From DATCMH01 sp036563505 (lineage in GTDB: Bacteria; Pseudomonadota; Alphaproteobacteria; Rhizobiales; Beijerinckiaceae): DNA of 64,000 nucleotides. Location: NCBI GenBank assembly GCA_036563505.1, contig DATCMH010000022.1, positions 248,001 through 312,000 of the forward strand, read 5' to 3'. Every line of letters starts with the position of its first letter. Position 1 is the stretch's first letter. Below, piece after piece: positions 8,154-16,854 of this stretch. Position numbers and translations under genes: made by a program. A model generated the notes under the pieces. The model worked only from the letters and a program-made list of their open reading frames with translations. It was not told where the DNA came from and ran no database searches.

Positions 8154-9707
8154 TCAAGCGGCCCCCGGCGTCGGATCGACGGGGTCCTCCTCCGTCTCGG
8201 CGAGACCGCTCAGCTCAGGCGCGGTCGCGACCGGCTGCCGCTCGATCCGGCGGCGCACGCGGGGCGGTTCCGGCCCGCAGTGCAGCTGGCGCAGTCGGTC
8301 GACGATCCCCGCATCCGCATGGGTAATGCGGCCGGCCAGGCGCACGTAGTCGATCCAGGTCGGGGTGTCGTAGCGCTCGGTCCAGAGCTCCGGCTCGGCG
8401 AGGTCGCGCAGCAGGTGCCAATGGCGCGCGCCGTCGCGCCGGCGGATGCGGCGGCGCTCGGCCATGAGGGCGAGGAACTCAGGCACATCGGCGTCGCGGA
8501 TGCGGTACTCCACCGTGATCACGACCGGGCCGCTGCGGGGCTGGATCTCGACCTTGAGGCTCGGCTCCCTCCAGCGGTTGAGGGGCTCGAGGTTCGCCTC
8601 CCCATCGCTCGGCAGGCGCCAGCGCAGTCCCGCAGCCACGGCCAGGAGGTGAACGAGCGCCGAGGCGATGAGCGCATGGGACAGGCTGATCCCCTCGGCC
8701 ATGAGGCCCCAGGCCCAGCTCCCGAGCGCCATGCCGCCGAAGGCGCCCGTCTGGTAGAGGGCGAGGGTGCGTCCGACCACCCAGCGCGGCGAGGAGACCT
8801 GCACCGCGACGTTGAACGACGAGAGCGCCAGAACCCAGCACGCGCCCCCGAGGGCCATCGCGAGCATCGTGAGGAGCATCTGAGTGCTGAGCGCCGTCAC
8901 CGTCGCGCAGGTCGCAAATCCCAGGAACGACCAGCGGACGAGGCCCTCGGTGCCGAGCGCCTGGCGGACGCTGCCGCTGAACAGCCCGCCGCCGACCGCG
9001 CCGAGCCCGAAGGCGCCGAGCAGCAGGCCGAAGGTGACGGGCCCGCCCCCGATGACGTCGCGCGCCACGAGGGGCATGAGCGCCTGGACGGCGCTGCCGG
9101 CCAGCCCGAAGACGAAGGCGCGCCCCACGATCGTCCGGATGGCCGGCGACATCGCGACGAAGCGAAGTCCCGCGCCCATGGCCGCCCCGAGCGGTTCCGG
9201 CGGCAGCGACCGCGCCTGGCGCTCCGGCCGCCAGCGCAGGAGCACGCCGATCAGGACGAGGTAGCTGACGGCGTTCGCGGCGAAGGCCGCCGCGGCGCCG
9301 GCGGCCGCCACGATCACGCCGCCGAGGGCCGGGCCGGCGCTGCGGGCGATGTTCATGCCTACGCTGTTGAGCGCCACCGCCTGCGGCAGGTCCGGGCGGG
9401 GCACCATGTCCCGGACGGAGGATTGCCAGGCGGGGTTGTTCAGGGCCGCGCCACAGCCGATCAAAAAGGTGAAGACGAGAAGGCTCCAGGGCGCGAGCAC
9501 GCCGAGCGCGGCCGAGGCCGCGAGGGCCGCGGACACCGCGACCATGAAGACCTGGGCCGTCAGCATGATGGCCCGCTTGTCGTAGTTGTCGGCGATCGCC
9601 CCGGCCGCCAGCGAGAACAGCATGATGGGCAGGGTGGTCGAGGCCTGGACCAGGGAGACGAGCGCGGCCGAGCCCGTCAGCGAGGTCATCATCCACGCGG
9701 CCCCCAC
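8154..9707 (-). CDS. MFS exporter, MFS_3 (enterobactin-exporter-like) family; start not resolved
   Basis: This is a major facilitator transporter of the MFS_3 group (PF05977-like). The multi-spanning part is followed by a soluble C-terminal region (about residues 385-517 here) with a monooxygenase-like stretch (VVITVEYRIRDADVPEFLAL). Motif A appears as GAIADNYDKRAIM. The first usable start in frame is the GTG at 9707, but it falls inside helix 1. Homologous-looking sequence (FRNIWGANLVSNFGGLIQS) continues upstream in the same frame to about 9790, and a perfect AGGGAGG site lies at about 9833-9839. No ATG, GTG or TTG follows that site in frame. Either an unusual start codon is used or an indel has separated start from body. 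The ABC exporter genes are immediately upstream. Confidence 0.82.
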   Translation of the reverse strand: MGAAWMMTSLTGSAALVSLVQASTTLPIMLFSLAAGAIADNYDKRAIMLTAQVFMVAVSAALAASAALGVLAPWSLLVFTFLIGCGAALNNPAWQSSVRDMVPRPDLPQAVALNSVGMNIARSAGPALGGVIVAAAGAAAAFAANAVSYLVLIGVLLRWRPERQARSLPPEPLGAAMGAGLRFVAMSPAIRTIVGRAFVFGLAGSAVQALMPLVARDVIGGGPVTFGLLLGAFGLGAVGGGLFSGSVRQALGTEGLVRWSFLGFATCATVTALSTQMLLTMLAMALGGACWVLALSSFNVAVQVSSPRWVVGRTLALYQTGAFGGMALGSWAWGLMAEGISLSHALIASALVHLLAVAAGLRWRLPSDGEANLEPLNRWREPSLKVEIQPRSGPVVITVEYRIRDADVPEFLALMAERRRIRRRDGARHWHLLRDLAEPELWTERYDTPTWIDYVRLAGRITHADAGIVDRLRQLHCGPEPPRVRRRIERQPVATAPELSGLAETEEDPVDPTPGAA

Positions 9708-9858
9708 CGACTGGATCAGCCCGCCGAAATTCGAGACGAGATTGGCGCCCCAGATGTTCCGGAAGACGGCGTGCCGAAGGGGCGAGAAGGGTGAGGGCCG
9801 CGCGGCCTGGGGTTGATCGGCGGGAACGGCAACCTCCCTGAGGCCGGCGCGGCCCCTC

Positions 9859-10620
9859 TCACGTCTTGAGACGATAGCCCGTGCGGAACATCCAGGTCAC
9901 GACGCCGAGGCACAGGGCGAGGAACAGCCCCGTCGCCGCAAGGCTCACCCCGATATTGACGTCGCCGCGCCCGTAGAAGCTCCAGCGGAAGCCGCTCACG
10001 AGGTACACGACCGGGTTGAAGAGGCTGACCGTTCGCCAGAACGGCGGCAGCATGTCGATCGAGTAGAAGCTGCCGCCGAGGAAGGTCAGCGGCGTCACGA
10101 CGAGAAGCGGGATGAGCTGCAGCTTCTCGAAGCCGTCCGCCCAGAGCCCGATGGCGAAGCCGAACAGGCTGAAGGTGACGCAGGTGAGGACGAGGAAGAG
10201 CACCATCACGGCCGGATGATCGATCCGGACGGGAACGAAGAGCGTCGCCGTCGCCAGAATAATGAGGGCGAGGATGGCCGACTTCGTCGCCGCCGCGCCG
10301 ACATAGCCGAGCACGATCTCGAGCGGCGAGAGCGGCGCCGACAGAACCTCGTAGATCGTGCCGGAGAAGCGCGGGAAGTAGATGCCGAAGGACGCATTCG
10401 CGATGCTCTGCTGCAGCAGCGCCAGCATGATGAGCCCCGGCACGATGAAGGCGCCGTAGGGCACGCCGTCGACGGCGCTGATCGCCGAGCCGATCGCCGC
10501 GCCGAACACCACGAAGTAGAGCGCCGTCGAGATGACGGGCGAGACGATGCTCTGGAACACCGTGCGCCACCAGCGCGACATCTCGAAGCGATAGATCGCG
10601 CCGGCCCCGATCCAGTTCAT
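9859..10620 (-). CDS. ABC-2 type transporter permease (YadH-like)
   Basis: This is a 253-residue integral membrane protein of the ABC-2 family with about six helices. It includes IVSPVISTALYFVVFGAAIG, a long stretch from LSPLEIVLGYVGAAA through FVPVRI, and LTFLGGSFYSIDMLPPFWR, the usual ABC-2 loop before the last helices. It overlaps the ATPase gene upstream by four bases (ATGA), so the two form one exporter, most like the E. coli YadG/YadH pair. The ATG at 10620 was chosen for that overlap. The substrate is unknown; relatives move polysaccharides, drugs or lipids out of the cytoplasm. Confidence 0.92.
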   Translation of the reverse strand: MNWIGAGAIYRFEMSRWWRTVFQSIVSPVISTALYFVVFGAAIGSAISAVDGVPYGAFIVPGLIMLALLQQSIANASFGIYFPRFSGTIYEVLSAPLSPLEIVLGYVGAAATKSAILALIILATATLFVPVRIDHPAVMVLFLVLTCVTFSLFGFAIGLWADGFEKLQLIPLLVVTPLTFLGGSFYSIDMLPPFWRTVSLFNPVVYLVSGFRWSFYGRGDVNIGVSLAATGLFLALCLGVVTWMFRTGYRLKT

Positions 10621-11603
10621 GCCTGCCCCCTGACGAGCCCGACGAAGATGTCTTCCAGCGAGCTTTGCGAGGTCTGAAGGTCGCCGAAGGCGATGCCGGC
10701 CGCGGTGAGGTCGCTCAGGAGCGCGGCGATGCCGGCCCCCTCGGCCGCCGTCCGATAGGTGTAGACGAGCTCGCGCCCTCCGGCGGCGAGTTCGAGGCGG
10801 TAGGGGGAGAGGGCCTCGGGGATCGCGTCGAGCGGCTCGCTCAGCTGCAGGGTCAGCTGCTTGCGGCCGAGCTTTTGCATCAGGGCGGCCTTCTCCTCGA
10901 CGAGGATCAGCTCGCCCCGGGCGATCACGCCGACCCGGTCGGCCATCTCCTCCGCCTCTTCGAGGTAATGGGTGGTAAGGATGACCGTGACGCCCCCGTC
11001 GCGCAGGCGGCGCACGAGGCGCCACATGTCCTGGCGCAGCTCCACGTCCACGCCGGCCGTGGGCTCGTCGAGGAAGAGCACGCGCGGCTCGTGGGCGAGC
11101 GCCTTGGCGATGAGCACCCGCCGCTTCATGCCCCCCGACAGGGTCATGATGCGCGCGTCGCGCTTGTCCCACAGCGACAAGTCCTTGAGCACCTGCTCGA
11201 TGTGCGCCGGATTCGCCCGCAGGCCGAACAGGCCGCGGCTGAAGGACACCGTCTTCCAGACGCTCTCGAAGGCGTCGGTGGTGAGTTCCTGGGGCACGAG
11301 GCCGATGAGGGTGCGCGCCTGGCGGTAGCCCTGCGCGATGTCGTGGCCGCCAACGCGCACCTGTCCGGCGCTCGGTTTGACGATGCCGCACACGATGCTG
11401 ATCAGCGTTGTCTTGCCGGCCCCGTTGGGGCCGAGCAACGCGAAGATCTCGCCGGGCCGGATCGTCAGGTCGATGCCCTTCAGCGCCTCGAAGCCGGAGG
11501 CATAGACCTTCGACAGGCCCTCGATGGCGATCATCGGCGGCGGGGCGTCCGGCGCGCCGCGAGCGGGCGTGCGCAGCGTCGAAGGCTGATCGATGGCATC
11601 CAT
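10617..11603 (-). CDS. ABC transporter ATPase (YadG-like)
   Basis: This is the 328-residue ATPase partner of the ABC-2 permease. Its nucleotide-binding domain (residues about 24-240) shows Walker A GPNGAGKTT at 58-66, the Q-loop in LVPQELTTDAF, the signature LSGGMKRR, Walker B VLFLDEPTAGVD and the switch histidine in LTTHYLEEAEE. The C-terminal 80 residues form the small extension common in ABC-2 exporter ATPases. The first 23 residues are a proline-rich leader that may be untranslated if the internal ATG at about residue 24 is used. The stop overlaps the permease start by four bases. Confidence 0.93.
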   Translation of the reverse strand: MDAIDQPSTLRTPARGAPDAPPPMIAIEGLSKVYASGFEALKGIDLTIRPGEIFALLGPNGAGKTTLISIVCGIVKPSAGQVRVGGHDIAQGYRQARTLIGLVPQELTTDAFESVWKTVSFSRGLFGLRANPAHIEQVLKDLSLWDKRDARIMTLSGGMKRRVLIAKALAHEPRVLFLDEPTAGVDVELRQDMWRLVRRLRDGGVTVILTTHYLEEAEEMADRVGVIARGELILVEEKAALMQKLGRKQLTLQLSEPLDAIPEALSPYRLELAAGGRELVYTYRTAAEGAGIAALLSDLTAAGIAFGDLQTSQSSLEDIFVGLVRGQA

Positions 11604-11712
11604 GACCGCCCAATGATCGGTTCATCGCGACGCGGTCAAGCGCCTTGCACCCCTGCTGGGCTGGGGGCTGGCCGGCGTGGCCGTGGTCTTGACGCAGCGC
11701 GGATGCGGGCGT

Positions 11713-13416
11713 TCAGCGCCCGTCCGGCAGCATGAAGTCGAAGTCGCAGCCCTCGTCGGCCTGGGTGACGTGGTCGTGGAAAAGGCGCGCGTAGCCGCGC
11801 CGCGCCCACTCGGGGCGGGCGGGCGGCGCCTGCTCGGCCGCGCGCCGGGCCAGTTCCGCCTCGTCGACCAGGAGTTCGAGGCGCCGCGCCTCGGTGTCGA
11901 GGCGGATCAGGTCGCCGGTCCGAACCAGGGCCAGCGGGCCTCCCACCGCGGATTCGGGCGTGACGTGGAGCACGATGGTGCCGAAGGCCGTGCCGCTCAT
12001 GCGCGCGTCGGAGATGCGGACCATATCCTTGACGCCCTGCCGGGCAAGCTTCTTCGGAATGGGCAGGTAGCCGGCTTCGGGCATGCCCGGCGCGCCTATC
12101 GGCCCGGCATTGCGCAGGACGAGAACGTCGTCCGCCGCCACGTCGAGATCAGGGTCGTCGACCCGGGCCGCCATGTCGGCGACGGAGTCGAACACCACCG
12201 CCCGTCCCGTATGCTGCAGGAGGCGAGGCGTCGCGGCGGCGTGCTTGATGAGCGCGCCGCGGGGCGCGAGGTTGCCGCGCAGCACCGCCATGGCGCCCAC
12301 GGGCTTGATCGGATCGGAGGCGGAACGAATGACGGTCTGCCCCGGCACTTCCTCGGCTGTCGCCGCCACCTCGCCGATCGTGAGGCCTGCAACCGTCGGC
12401 GCGTCCTGGTCGATGAGAGGCCCGAGTTCCTTGAGAAGCTTCGGCACGCCGCCGGCGTGGTGGAAGTGCTCCATGTAGTGGTCGCCCGAGGGTTTGAGGT
12501 CGACCAGCACCGGCACGGCGCGCCCGGCCGCGTCGAAGGCCTCGAGGTCGACCGCCACCCCGGCCCGCCGGGCCATGGCGGTGAGGTGGATCAACCCGTT
12601 CGTCGACCCGCCGATGGCCTGCATGACGACCTGAGCGTTGCGGAACGCGCGCTCGGTCAACAACGCGCTTGGCCGCGGCCCGCCGTTTTGTGCCATGAGG
12701 GCCGCCTGCCGGCCGCTCGCCTCGGCAAGCCGGATGCGCTCGGCATGGGGCGCGGGGATGGTGGCCGAGAGGGGCAGGCTCAAGCCCATCGCCTCGATCA
12801 TGCAGGCCATGGTCGAGGCCGTGCCCATGACCATACAGGTGCCCACCGACGGCGCGAGGCGCTCGTTGACGACGGCGATCTCGGCCTCGTCCATCTCCCC
12901 GGCCCGGTGGGCAGCCCAGAGGCGCCGGCAATCGGTGCAGGCGCCCAGCGCCTCGCCCTTGTGGTGGCCCACCACCATGGGTCCGACCGGGATGACGATG
13001 GTCGGCAGATCGACGCTCGCCGCCGCCATGATCTGCGCGGGCAAGGTCTTGTCGCAGCCGCCGATCACGATCACCGCGTCCATGGGCTGAGCGCGGATCA
13101 TCTCCTCCGTGTCCATGGCCATGAGGTTGCGCAGGAACATGGAGGTCGGGTGGGCGAAGCTCTCGTGGATGGAGATCGTCGGGAACACCATGGGCATGGC
13201 GCCTGCGAGCATGACGCCGCGCTTGGCCGCCTCGATCAGCGCCGGCACGTTGCCGTGGCAGGGGTTGTAGTCGCTGTAGGTGTTCGTGATGCCGACGATC
13301 GGACGCTCGAGCGCGTCGTCGGAATAGCCCATCGCCTTGATGAAGGCCTTGCGCAGGAAGAGCGAGAAGCCCGCGTCGCCGTAGCTCGTCAGGCCCTTGC
13401 GCAAACCCTTGGTCAT
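11713..13416 (-). CDS. IlvD/Edd-family dehydratase (sugar-acid or dihydroxy-acid type)
   Basis: This is a 567-residue iron-sulfur dehydratase of the IlvD/Edd family. These enzymes remove water from 2,3-dihydroxy acids or from sugar acids such as arabonate and gluconate. The cluster cysteines sit in NPCHGN, GGCDKT and GTCMVMGTAST. GITNTYSDYN near the N-terminus and GPIGAPGMPEAG near the C-terminus are also typical. The GTCMVMGTAST form and the extra GACTDC motif fit the sugar-acid branch better than biosynthetic IlvD. The ATG at 13416 replaces a longer in-frame start at 13515, which would add 33 poor residues. It is divergent from a Bug gene by about 130 bases, a common pairing in sugar-acid catabolism. 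Confidence 0.87.
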   Translation of the reverse strand: MTKGLRKGLTSYGDAGFSLFLRKAFIKAMGYSDDALERPIVGITNTYSDYNPCHGNVPALIEAAKRGVMLAGAMPMVFPTISIHESFAHPTSMFLRNLMAMDTEEMIRAQPMDAVIVIGGCDKTLPAQIMAAASVDLPTIVIPVGPMVVGHHKGEALGACTDCRRLWAAHRAGEMDEAEIAVVNERLAPSVGTCMVMGTASTMACMIEAMGLSLPLSATIPAPHAERIRLAEASGRQAALMAQNGGPRPSALLTERAFRNAQVVMQAIGGSTNGLIHLTAMARRAGVAVDLEAFDAAGRAVPVLVDLKPSGDHYMEHFHHAGGVPKLLKELGPLIDQDAPTVAGLTIGEVAATAEEVPGQTVIRSASDPIKPVGAMAVLRGNLAPRGALIKHAAATPRLLQHTGRAVVFDSVADMAARVDDPDLDVAADDVLVLRNAGPIGAPGMPEAGYLPIPKKLARQGVKDMVRISDARMSGTAFGTIVLHVTPESAVGGPLALVRTGDLIRLDTEARRLELLVDEAELARRAAEQAPPARPEWARRGYARLFHDHVTQADEGCDFDFMLPDGR

Positions 13417-13544
13417 CGCGTCATCCCGTGCGGCCTTGAAGTGGTCGAGCGCGGCGCAACGGCCCGCTCGCATCGCCTGCGAACCCTTTTGACTCGCGGC
13501 AGCGAGCGGAGGCAACCTGCGTTCAACGAACGGGAGGATCGCCC

Positions 13545-14528
13545 ATGCTGCGTCGCCACCTTCTCGCCGGGCTGGCGAGCCTGACCTGTCTCGCGAGCGC
13601 GGGCCTGCCCGCGAGCGCGCAGGACCCGTTCCCCACGCGGCCGATCACCCTGCTGGTGCCCTACGCCCCGGGCGGCGCGACGGACATCATCGGCCGCGTC
13701 ATCGCGGAGGAGCTGTCGAGCGCGCTCGGCCAGCGCGTGCTCGTCGAGAACAAGGCCGGCGCGGCCGGCAGCGTCGGGGCCGCCGGCGTCGCCCGGGCTG
13801 CTCCCGACGGTCATACGCTCCTCATGGGCGCGCTCACGAGCCACTCCATCAACATGAGCCTCCAGGCGAAGCCGGGCTTCGACCTGCAAAAGGATTTCAG
13901 GCCCGTCACCCTCGCGGGCACCGTCGGCCTCGCCCTCGTCGTCCATCCCTCCGTCGCGGCCAAGACCGTGCCGGAGCTTATCGCCCTCGCGAAAGCCCAG
14001 CCCGGCAAGCTCTCCTACGCCTCCTCAGGCGCCGGCTCGCCGCAGCACCTCGCGGGCGAGATGTTCAACGCGCGCGCCGGGACGGCCCTGTCCCACGTCG
14101 CGTACCGCGGCAGCGGCCCGGCCATGACCGACATGATCGGCGGCCACGTGCCGGTGATGTTCGACACGATCCCCTCCGTCCTGCCGCACGTTCAGGCCGG
14201 CAGCCTGAGGGCGGTCGCGGTGACCACCCGTGAGCCGTCCGAGTTCATGCCGGGCGTTCCCACCGCGATCTCGCAGGGCCTCGCCGACTTCGAGGTCGGC
14301 TCCTGGTTCGGGGTGCTCGCCCCCGCCGGAACGCCGGAGCCCATCGTCGCCAAGCTCAACCAGGAGATCGTCAAGGCCCTGCGCGGACCCCGGGCGCTCG
14401 AGGCCATGCGCCTCCAGGGCGTGACCCCGAAACCCGGGACGCCCGAGGAGGCGGGCCGCCTGATCGAGAGCGAGATCCGCAAATGGGCGGAGCTCAGCAA
14501 GGCGATCGGCCTCAAGCCCGCCGAGTGA
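13545..14528 (+). CDS. Bug/TctC-type periplasmic binding protein
   Basis: This is a 327-residue Bug receptor with a Sec signal peptide (MLRRHLLAGLASL, cleaved near ASAQ). The core motifs are RPITLLVPYAPGGATDIIGR, ENKAGAAGSVG, SYASSGAGSPQHLAGE and HVAYRGSGPAMTDMIGG. A GGGAGGA ribosome-binding site lies 7 bases before the ATG. It heads a tight three-gene run: the dehydrogenase starts 2 bases after its stop and the BKACE gene overlaps that one. It therefore probably captures the substrate, or a precursor, of these two enzymes. No TctA/TctB genes are nearby. Confidence 0.92.
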   Translation: MLRRHLLAGLASLTCLASAGLPASAQDPFPTRPITLLVPYAPGGATDIIGRVIAEELSSALGQRVLVENKAGAAGSVGAAGVARAAPDGHTLLMGALTSHSINMSLQAKPGFDLQKDFRPVTLAGTVGLALVVHPSVAAKTVPELIALAKAQPGKLSYASSGAGSPQHLAGEMFNARAGTALSHVAYRGSGPAMTDMIGGHVPVMFDTIPSVLPHVQAGSLRAVAVTTREPSEFMPGVPTAISQGLADFEVGSWFGVLAPAGTPEPIVAKLNQEIVKALRGPRALEAMRLQGVTPKPGTPEEAGRLIESEIRKWAELSKAIGLKPAE

Positions 14529-14530
14529 CG

Positions 14531-15460
14531 ATGACTGAGCATGCGGCGATCGGGCCGGTCGCGGTTCTGGGCTGCGGAACCGTCGGGGCGAGCTGGGCCG
14601 CGCTCTTCGTCGCCCACGGTCATGATGTCGCCGCCTACGATCCCGGCGCGGGCGCCGAAGCGCGCTTGCAGACCTTTCTCGGCCCGGCCCTGGAGCAGCT
14701 GCGCGAGCTCGGAGTTCGGGGCGCGGGGCGCCTTCGCTTCACCTCCGATCTCGCGGATGCCCTGCGGGGGGCAGCGTTCGTCCAGGAGAATGCGCCCGAG
14801 AATGAGGGCCTGAAGCAGGCGATGCTCGCGGAGGTGGAAGCGCTCACGGGAGCCGGCGTCATCGTCGCGAGCAGCACCTCGGCGCTCCTGCGCAGCCGCA
14901 TCACGGCGGCGTGCCGTGAGCCGGGCCGTTTCGTCGTCGCCCATCCTTTCAACCCGCCTCACCTCGTTCCCCTCGTGGAACTCGTTGGAGAGGACGAGGC
15001 GATCGTCGAGCGCGCGGCGGATTTCTACCGGAGCCTCGGCCGGCGCCCCGTCGTCCTGCGCCGCGAGATGCCGGGCCACATCGCCAACCGCCTCGCCTCG
15101 GCGCTCTATCGCGAGGCGGTGTTCCTGGTCGAACAGGGGGTGGCGAGCGTCGCCGACATCGACGCCGCGCTCTGCAATGGCCCGGGCCTGCGCTGGGCGG
15201 TGATGGGGCCGCACATGACCTATCACCTCGGCGGCGGCCCGGGCGGCATCGCGCATTACCTGGCCCATCTCGGCCCGAGCCAGGTGCGGCGCTGGGCGAG
15301 CCTCGGCAGCCCAGCTCTCGACGCGGCGACCCAGGCCAAGATCGTCGCCGGCGTGGCCGAGGAGGCGCGGGGGCGCTCGGTCGCGGAGCTCGAGGCGCGA
15401 CGCGATCGCGCCCTCATCGACCTTCTCAAGGCGCGCACCGAGGTGGCGGGAGAAGCGTGA
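14531..15460 (+). CDS. 3-hydroxyacyl-CoA dehydrogenase family, carnitine-dehydrogenase-like
   Basis: This is a 309-residue NAD-dependent dehydrogenase that oxidises a 3-hydroxy acid to a 3-keto acid. The N-terminal Rossmann fold shows VLGCGTVGASWAALF, followed by NAPENEGLKQ and SSTSALLRS. The FVVAHPFNPPHLVPLVELVG stretch and the helical C-terminus match the lambda-crystallin/L-carnitine dehydrogenase branch rather than fatty-acid FadB. Many alphaproteobacterial carnitine dehydrogenases carry a C-terminal thioesterase domain; this one ends before it. Its stop overlaps the BKACE start (TGATG). BKACE enzymes cleave 3-keto acids with acetyl-CoA, so the product likely passes straight to the next enzyme. 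Carnitine itself is possible but not shown. Confidence 0.85.
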   Translation: MTEHAAIGPVAVLGCGTVGASWAALFVAHGHDVAAYDPGAGAEARLQTFLGPALEQLRELGVRGAGRLRFTSDLADALRGAAFVQENAPENEGLKQAMLAEVEALTGAGVIVASSTSALLRSRITAACREPGRFVVAHPFNPPHLVPLVELVGEDEAIVERAADFYRSLGRRPVVLRREMPGHIANRLASALYREAVFLVEQGVASVADIDAALCNGPGLRWAVMGPHMTYHLGGGPGGIAHYLAHLGPSQVRRWASLGSPALDAATQAKIVAGVAEEARGRSVAELEARRDRALIDLLKARTEVAGEA

Positions 15461-16275
15461 TGGCACCGGTCATCGTCACGGTCGCGCCGACGGGCGCCCG
15501 GCGCACGCGCCAGGACCATCCGGCGCTGCCGATCGAACCGGAGGAGATCGGCCGGGAGGCGGCCCGCTGCCGCGAGGCGGGGGCGGCGATGATCCACCTT
15601 CACGTGCGCGACGGCGCGGGGCGTCACTCCCTCGACCCCGACCGGTACCGGGCCGCCATCGCCGCCGTGCGGCGCGAGGCCGGCGCGGACTTCCTGATCC
15701 AGACGACGACGGAGGCGGTGGGGATCTACGCGCGGCAAGAGCAGATGGCGGCGATCCGGGCCCTGCAGCCCGAGGCCTTCTCGTCCGCCGTGCGCGAGCT
15801 CGTGCCCGACGCAGGCTCCGAACCGGAGGCGGCCGCCTTCTTCGCCGAGCAGGCGGAGCGGGAGGTTCTCGTTCAGCACATCCTCTACGACGCCGCCGAC
15901 GCGGCGCGCCTCGCGGATCTCGTCGCGCGTGGCGTCGTTCCGGCGCGGGGCGCGAGCGCCCTCTTCGTGCTCGGGCGCTACACCAAGGACCAGCAATCCT
16001 CGCCCGCCGACCTCCTGCCTTTCCTCGCGGATTGGCACCTGCCCTGGCCGTGGGCCGTGTGCGCCTTCGGGCATCAGGAGGCACGGTGCGCCACCGCGGC
16101 CGCGTGTCTGGGCGGCCACGTGCGTCTCGGCTTCGAGAACAACCTCCACCTGCCGGACGGCGCGACGGCGGCCGACAACGCCGCCCTCGTACACAACTTC
16201 GTCGCGGTGGCACGGCAGCTCGGCCTGACGATCGCCGACACGCGAGGCGCGCGCGCCCTGTTCTCCGGCGGGTAA
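15460..16275 (+). CDS. BKACE (DUF849) beta-keto acid cleavage enzyme
   Basis: This is a 271-residue zinc-dependent beta-keto acid cleavage enzyme (TIM barrel). Family members condense a 3-keto acid with acetyl-CoA and release acetoacetate plus a new CoA ester. Visible signatures are VTVAPTGARRTRQDHPALP, the AAMIHLHVRD metal-binding strand, the TTTEAVG turn, and LGGHVRLGFENNLHLPDG near the C-terminus. The ATG at 15460 overlaps the upstream stop, giving translational coupling. The context (Bug receptor, 3-hydroxy acid dehydrogenase) points to a short uptake-and-cleavage route for a 3-hydroxy acid, with dehydrocarnitine as the best-known example in the family. Confidence 0.88.
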   Translation: MAPVIVTVAPTGARRTRQDHPALPIEPEEIGREAARCREAGAAMIHLHVRDGAGRHSLDPDRYRAAIAAVRREAGADFLIQTTTEAVGIYARQEQMAAIRALQPEAFSSAVRELVPDAGSEPEAAAFFAEQAEREVLVQHILYDAADAARLADLVARGVVPARGASALFVLGRYTKDQQSSPADLLPFLADWHLPWPWAVCAFGHQEARCATAAACLGGHVRLGFENNLHLPDGATAADNAALVHNFVAVARQLGLTIADTRGARALFSGG

Positions 16276-16353
16276 GCCGCCCCAGAGCTTCGCCGTGCGG
16301 CACGCCGGCGCGGTGCTCTGGCCTGCGAACCTCACCGCGATACGTTCCGCGTC

Positions 16354-16854
16354 ATGCGCCGTCCCACGCCTGCCCCCCTCACCGCCCCTGACCAGGAGAG
16401 CGTGTGGGCCTATCCCCGCCCGCCGCGGCTCGAGCCGGTGGCGGCGCGCCTGCGCGTGGTGTTCGATGGCGTGGCGGTCGCTGACACCACGGCCGGCTAC
16501 CGGGTGCTCGAGACGAGCCACCCGCCGACCTACTATCTTCCGCCCGCGGACATCCGTTCCCACGCTCTGGTGCCCGCGCCGGGCGGGAGCCTGTGCGAGT
16601 GGAAGGGGCGAGCGGTCTACTTCACCGTCGTCGGCCCGACCCGCCGGGCCGAGCGCGCGGCCTGGGCCTATCCCGACCCGACGCCGCCCTTTCGGGCCAT
16701 CGCCGGCCACGTCGCCTTCTACGCCGGTCCCATGGACGCCTGCTTCGTTGAGGACGAGCAGGTCACGCCCCAGCCCGGCGGCTTCTACGGCGGTTGGATC
16801 ACGAACAACATCGTCGGCCCGTTCAAGGGCGAGCCGGGGAGCGAGGGGTGGTAG
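16354..16854 (+). CDS. DUF427 family protein
   Basis: This is a 166-residue DUF427 protein. The domain fills residues about 30-150 and shows the conserved LRVVFDGVAVADT, RVLETSHPPTYYLPPADI, SLCEWKGRAVYFTV, AWAYPDP and VAFYAGPMDACFVEDEQV stretches. The function of the family is not firmly known. The start ATG has no strong ribosome-binding site but begins just before the conserved domain. Its last codons overlap the GTG start of the FAD oxidoreductase gene, so the two are likely cotranscribed. Confidence 0.88.
   Translation: MRRPTPAPLTAPDQESVWAYPRPPRLEPVAARLRVVFDGVAVADTTAGYRVLETSHPPTYYLPPADIRSHALVPAPGGSLCEWKGRAVYFTVVGPTRRAERAAWAYPDPTPPFRAIAGHVAFYAGPMDACFVEDEQVTPQPGGFYGGWITNNIVGPFKGEPGSEGW

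Noticed and set aside
16276..16353. possible tRNA or small RNA in the gap before DUF427
   Set aside because: No cloverleaf, T-loop motif or terminator could be traced.
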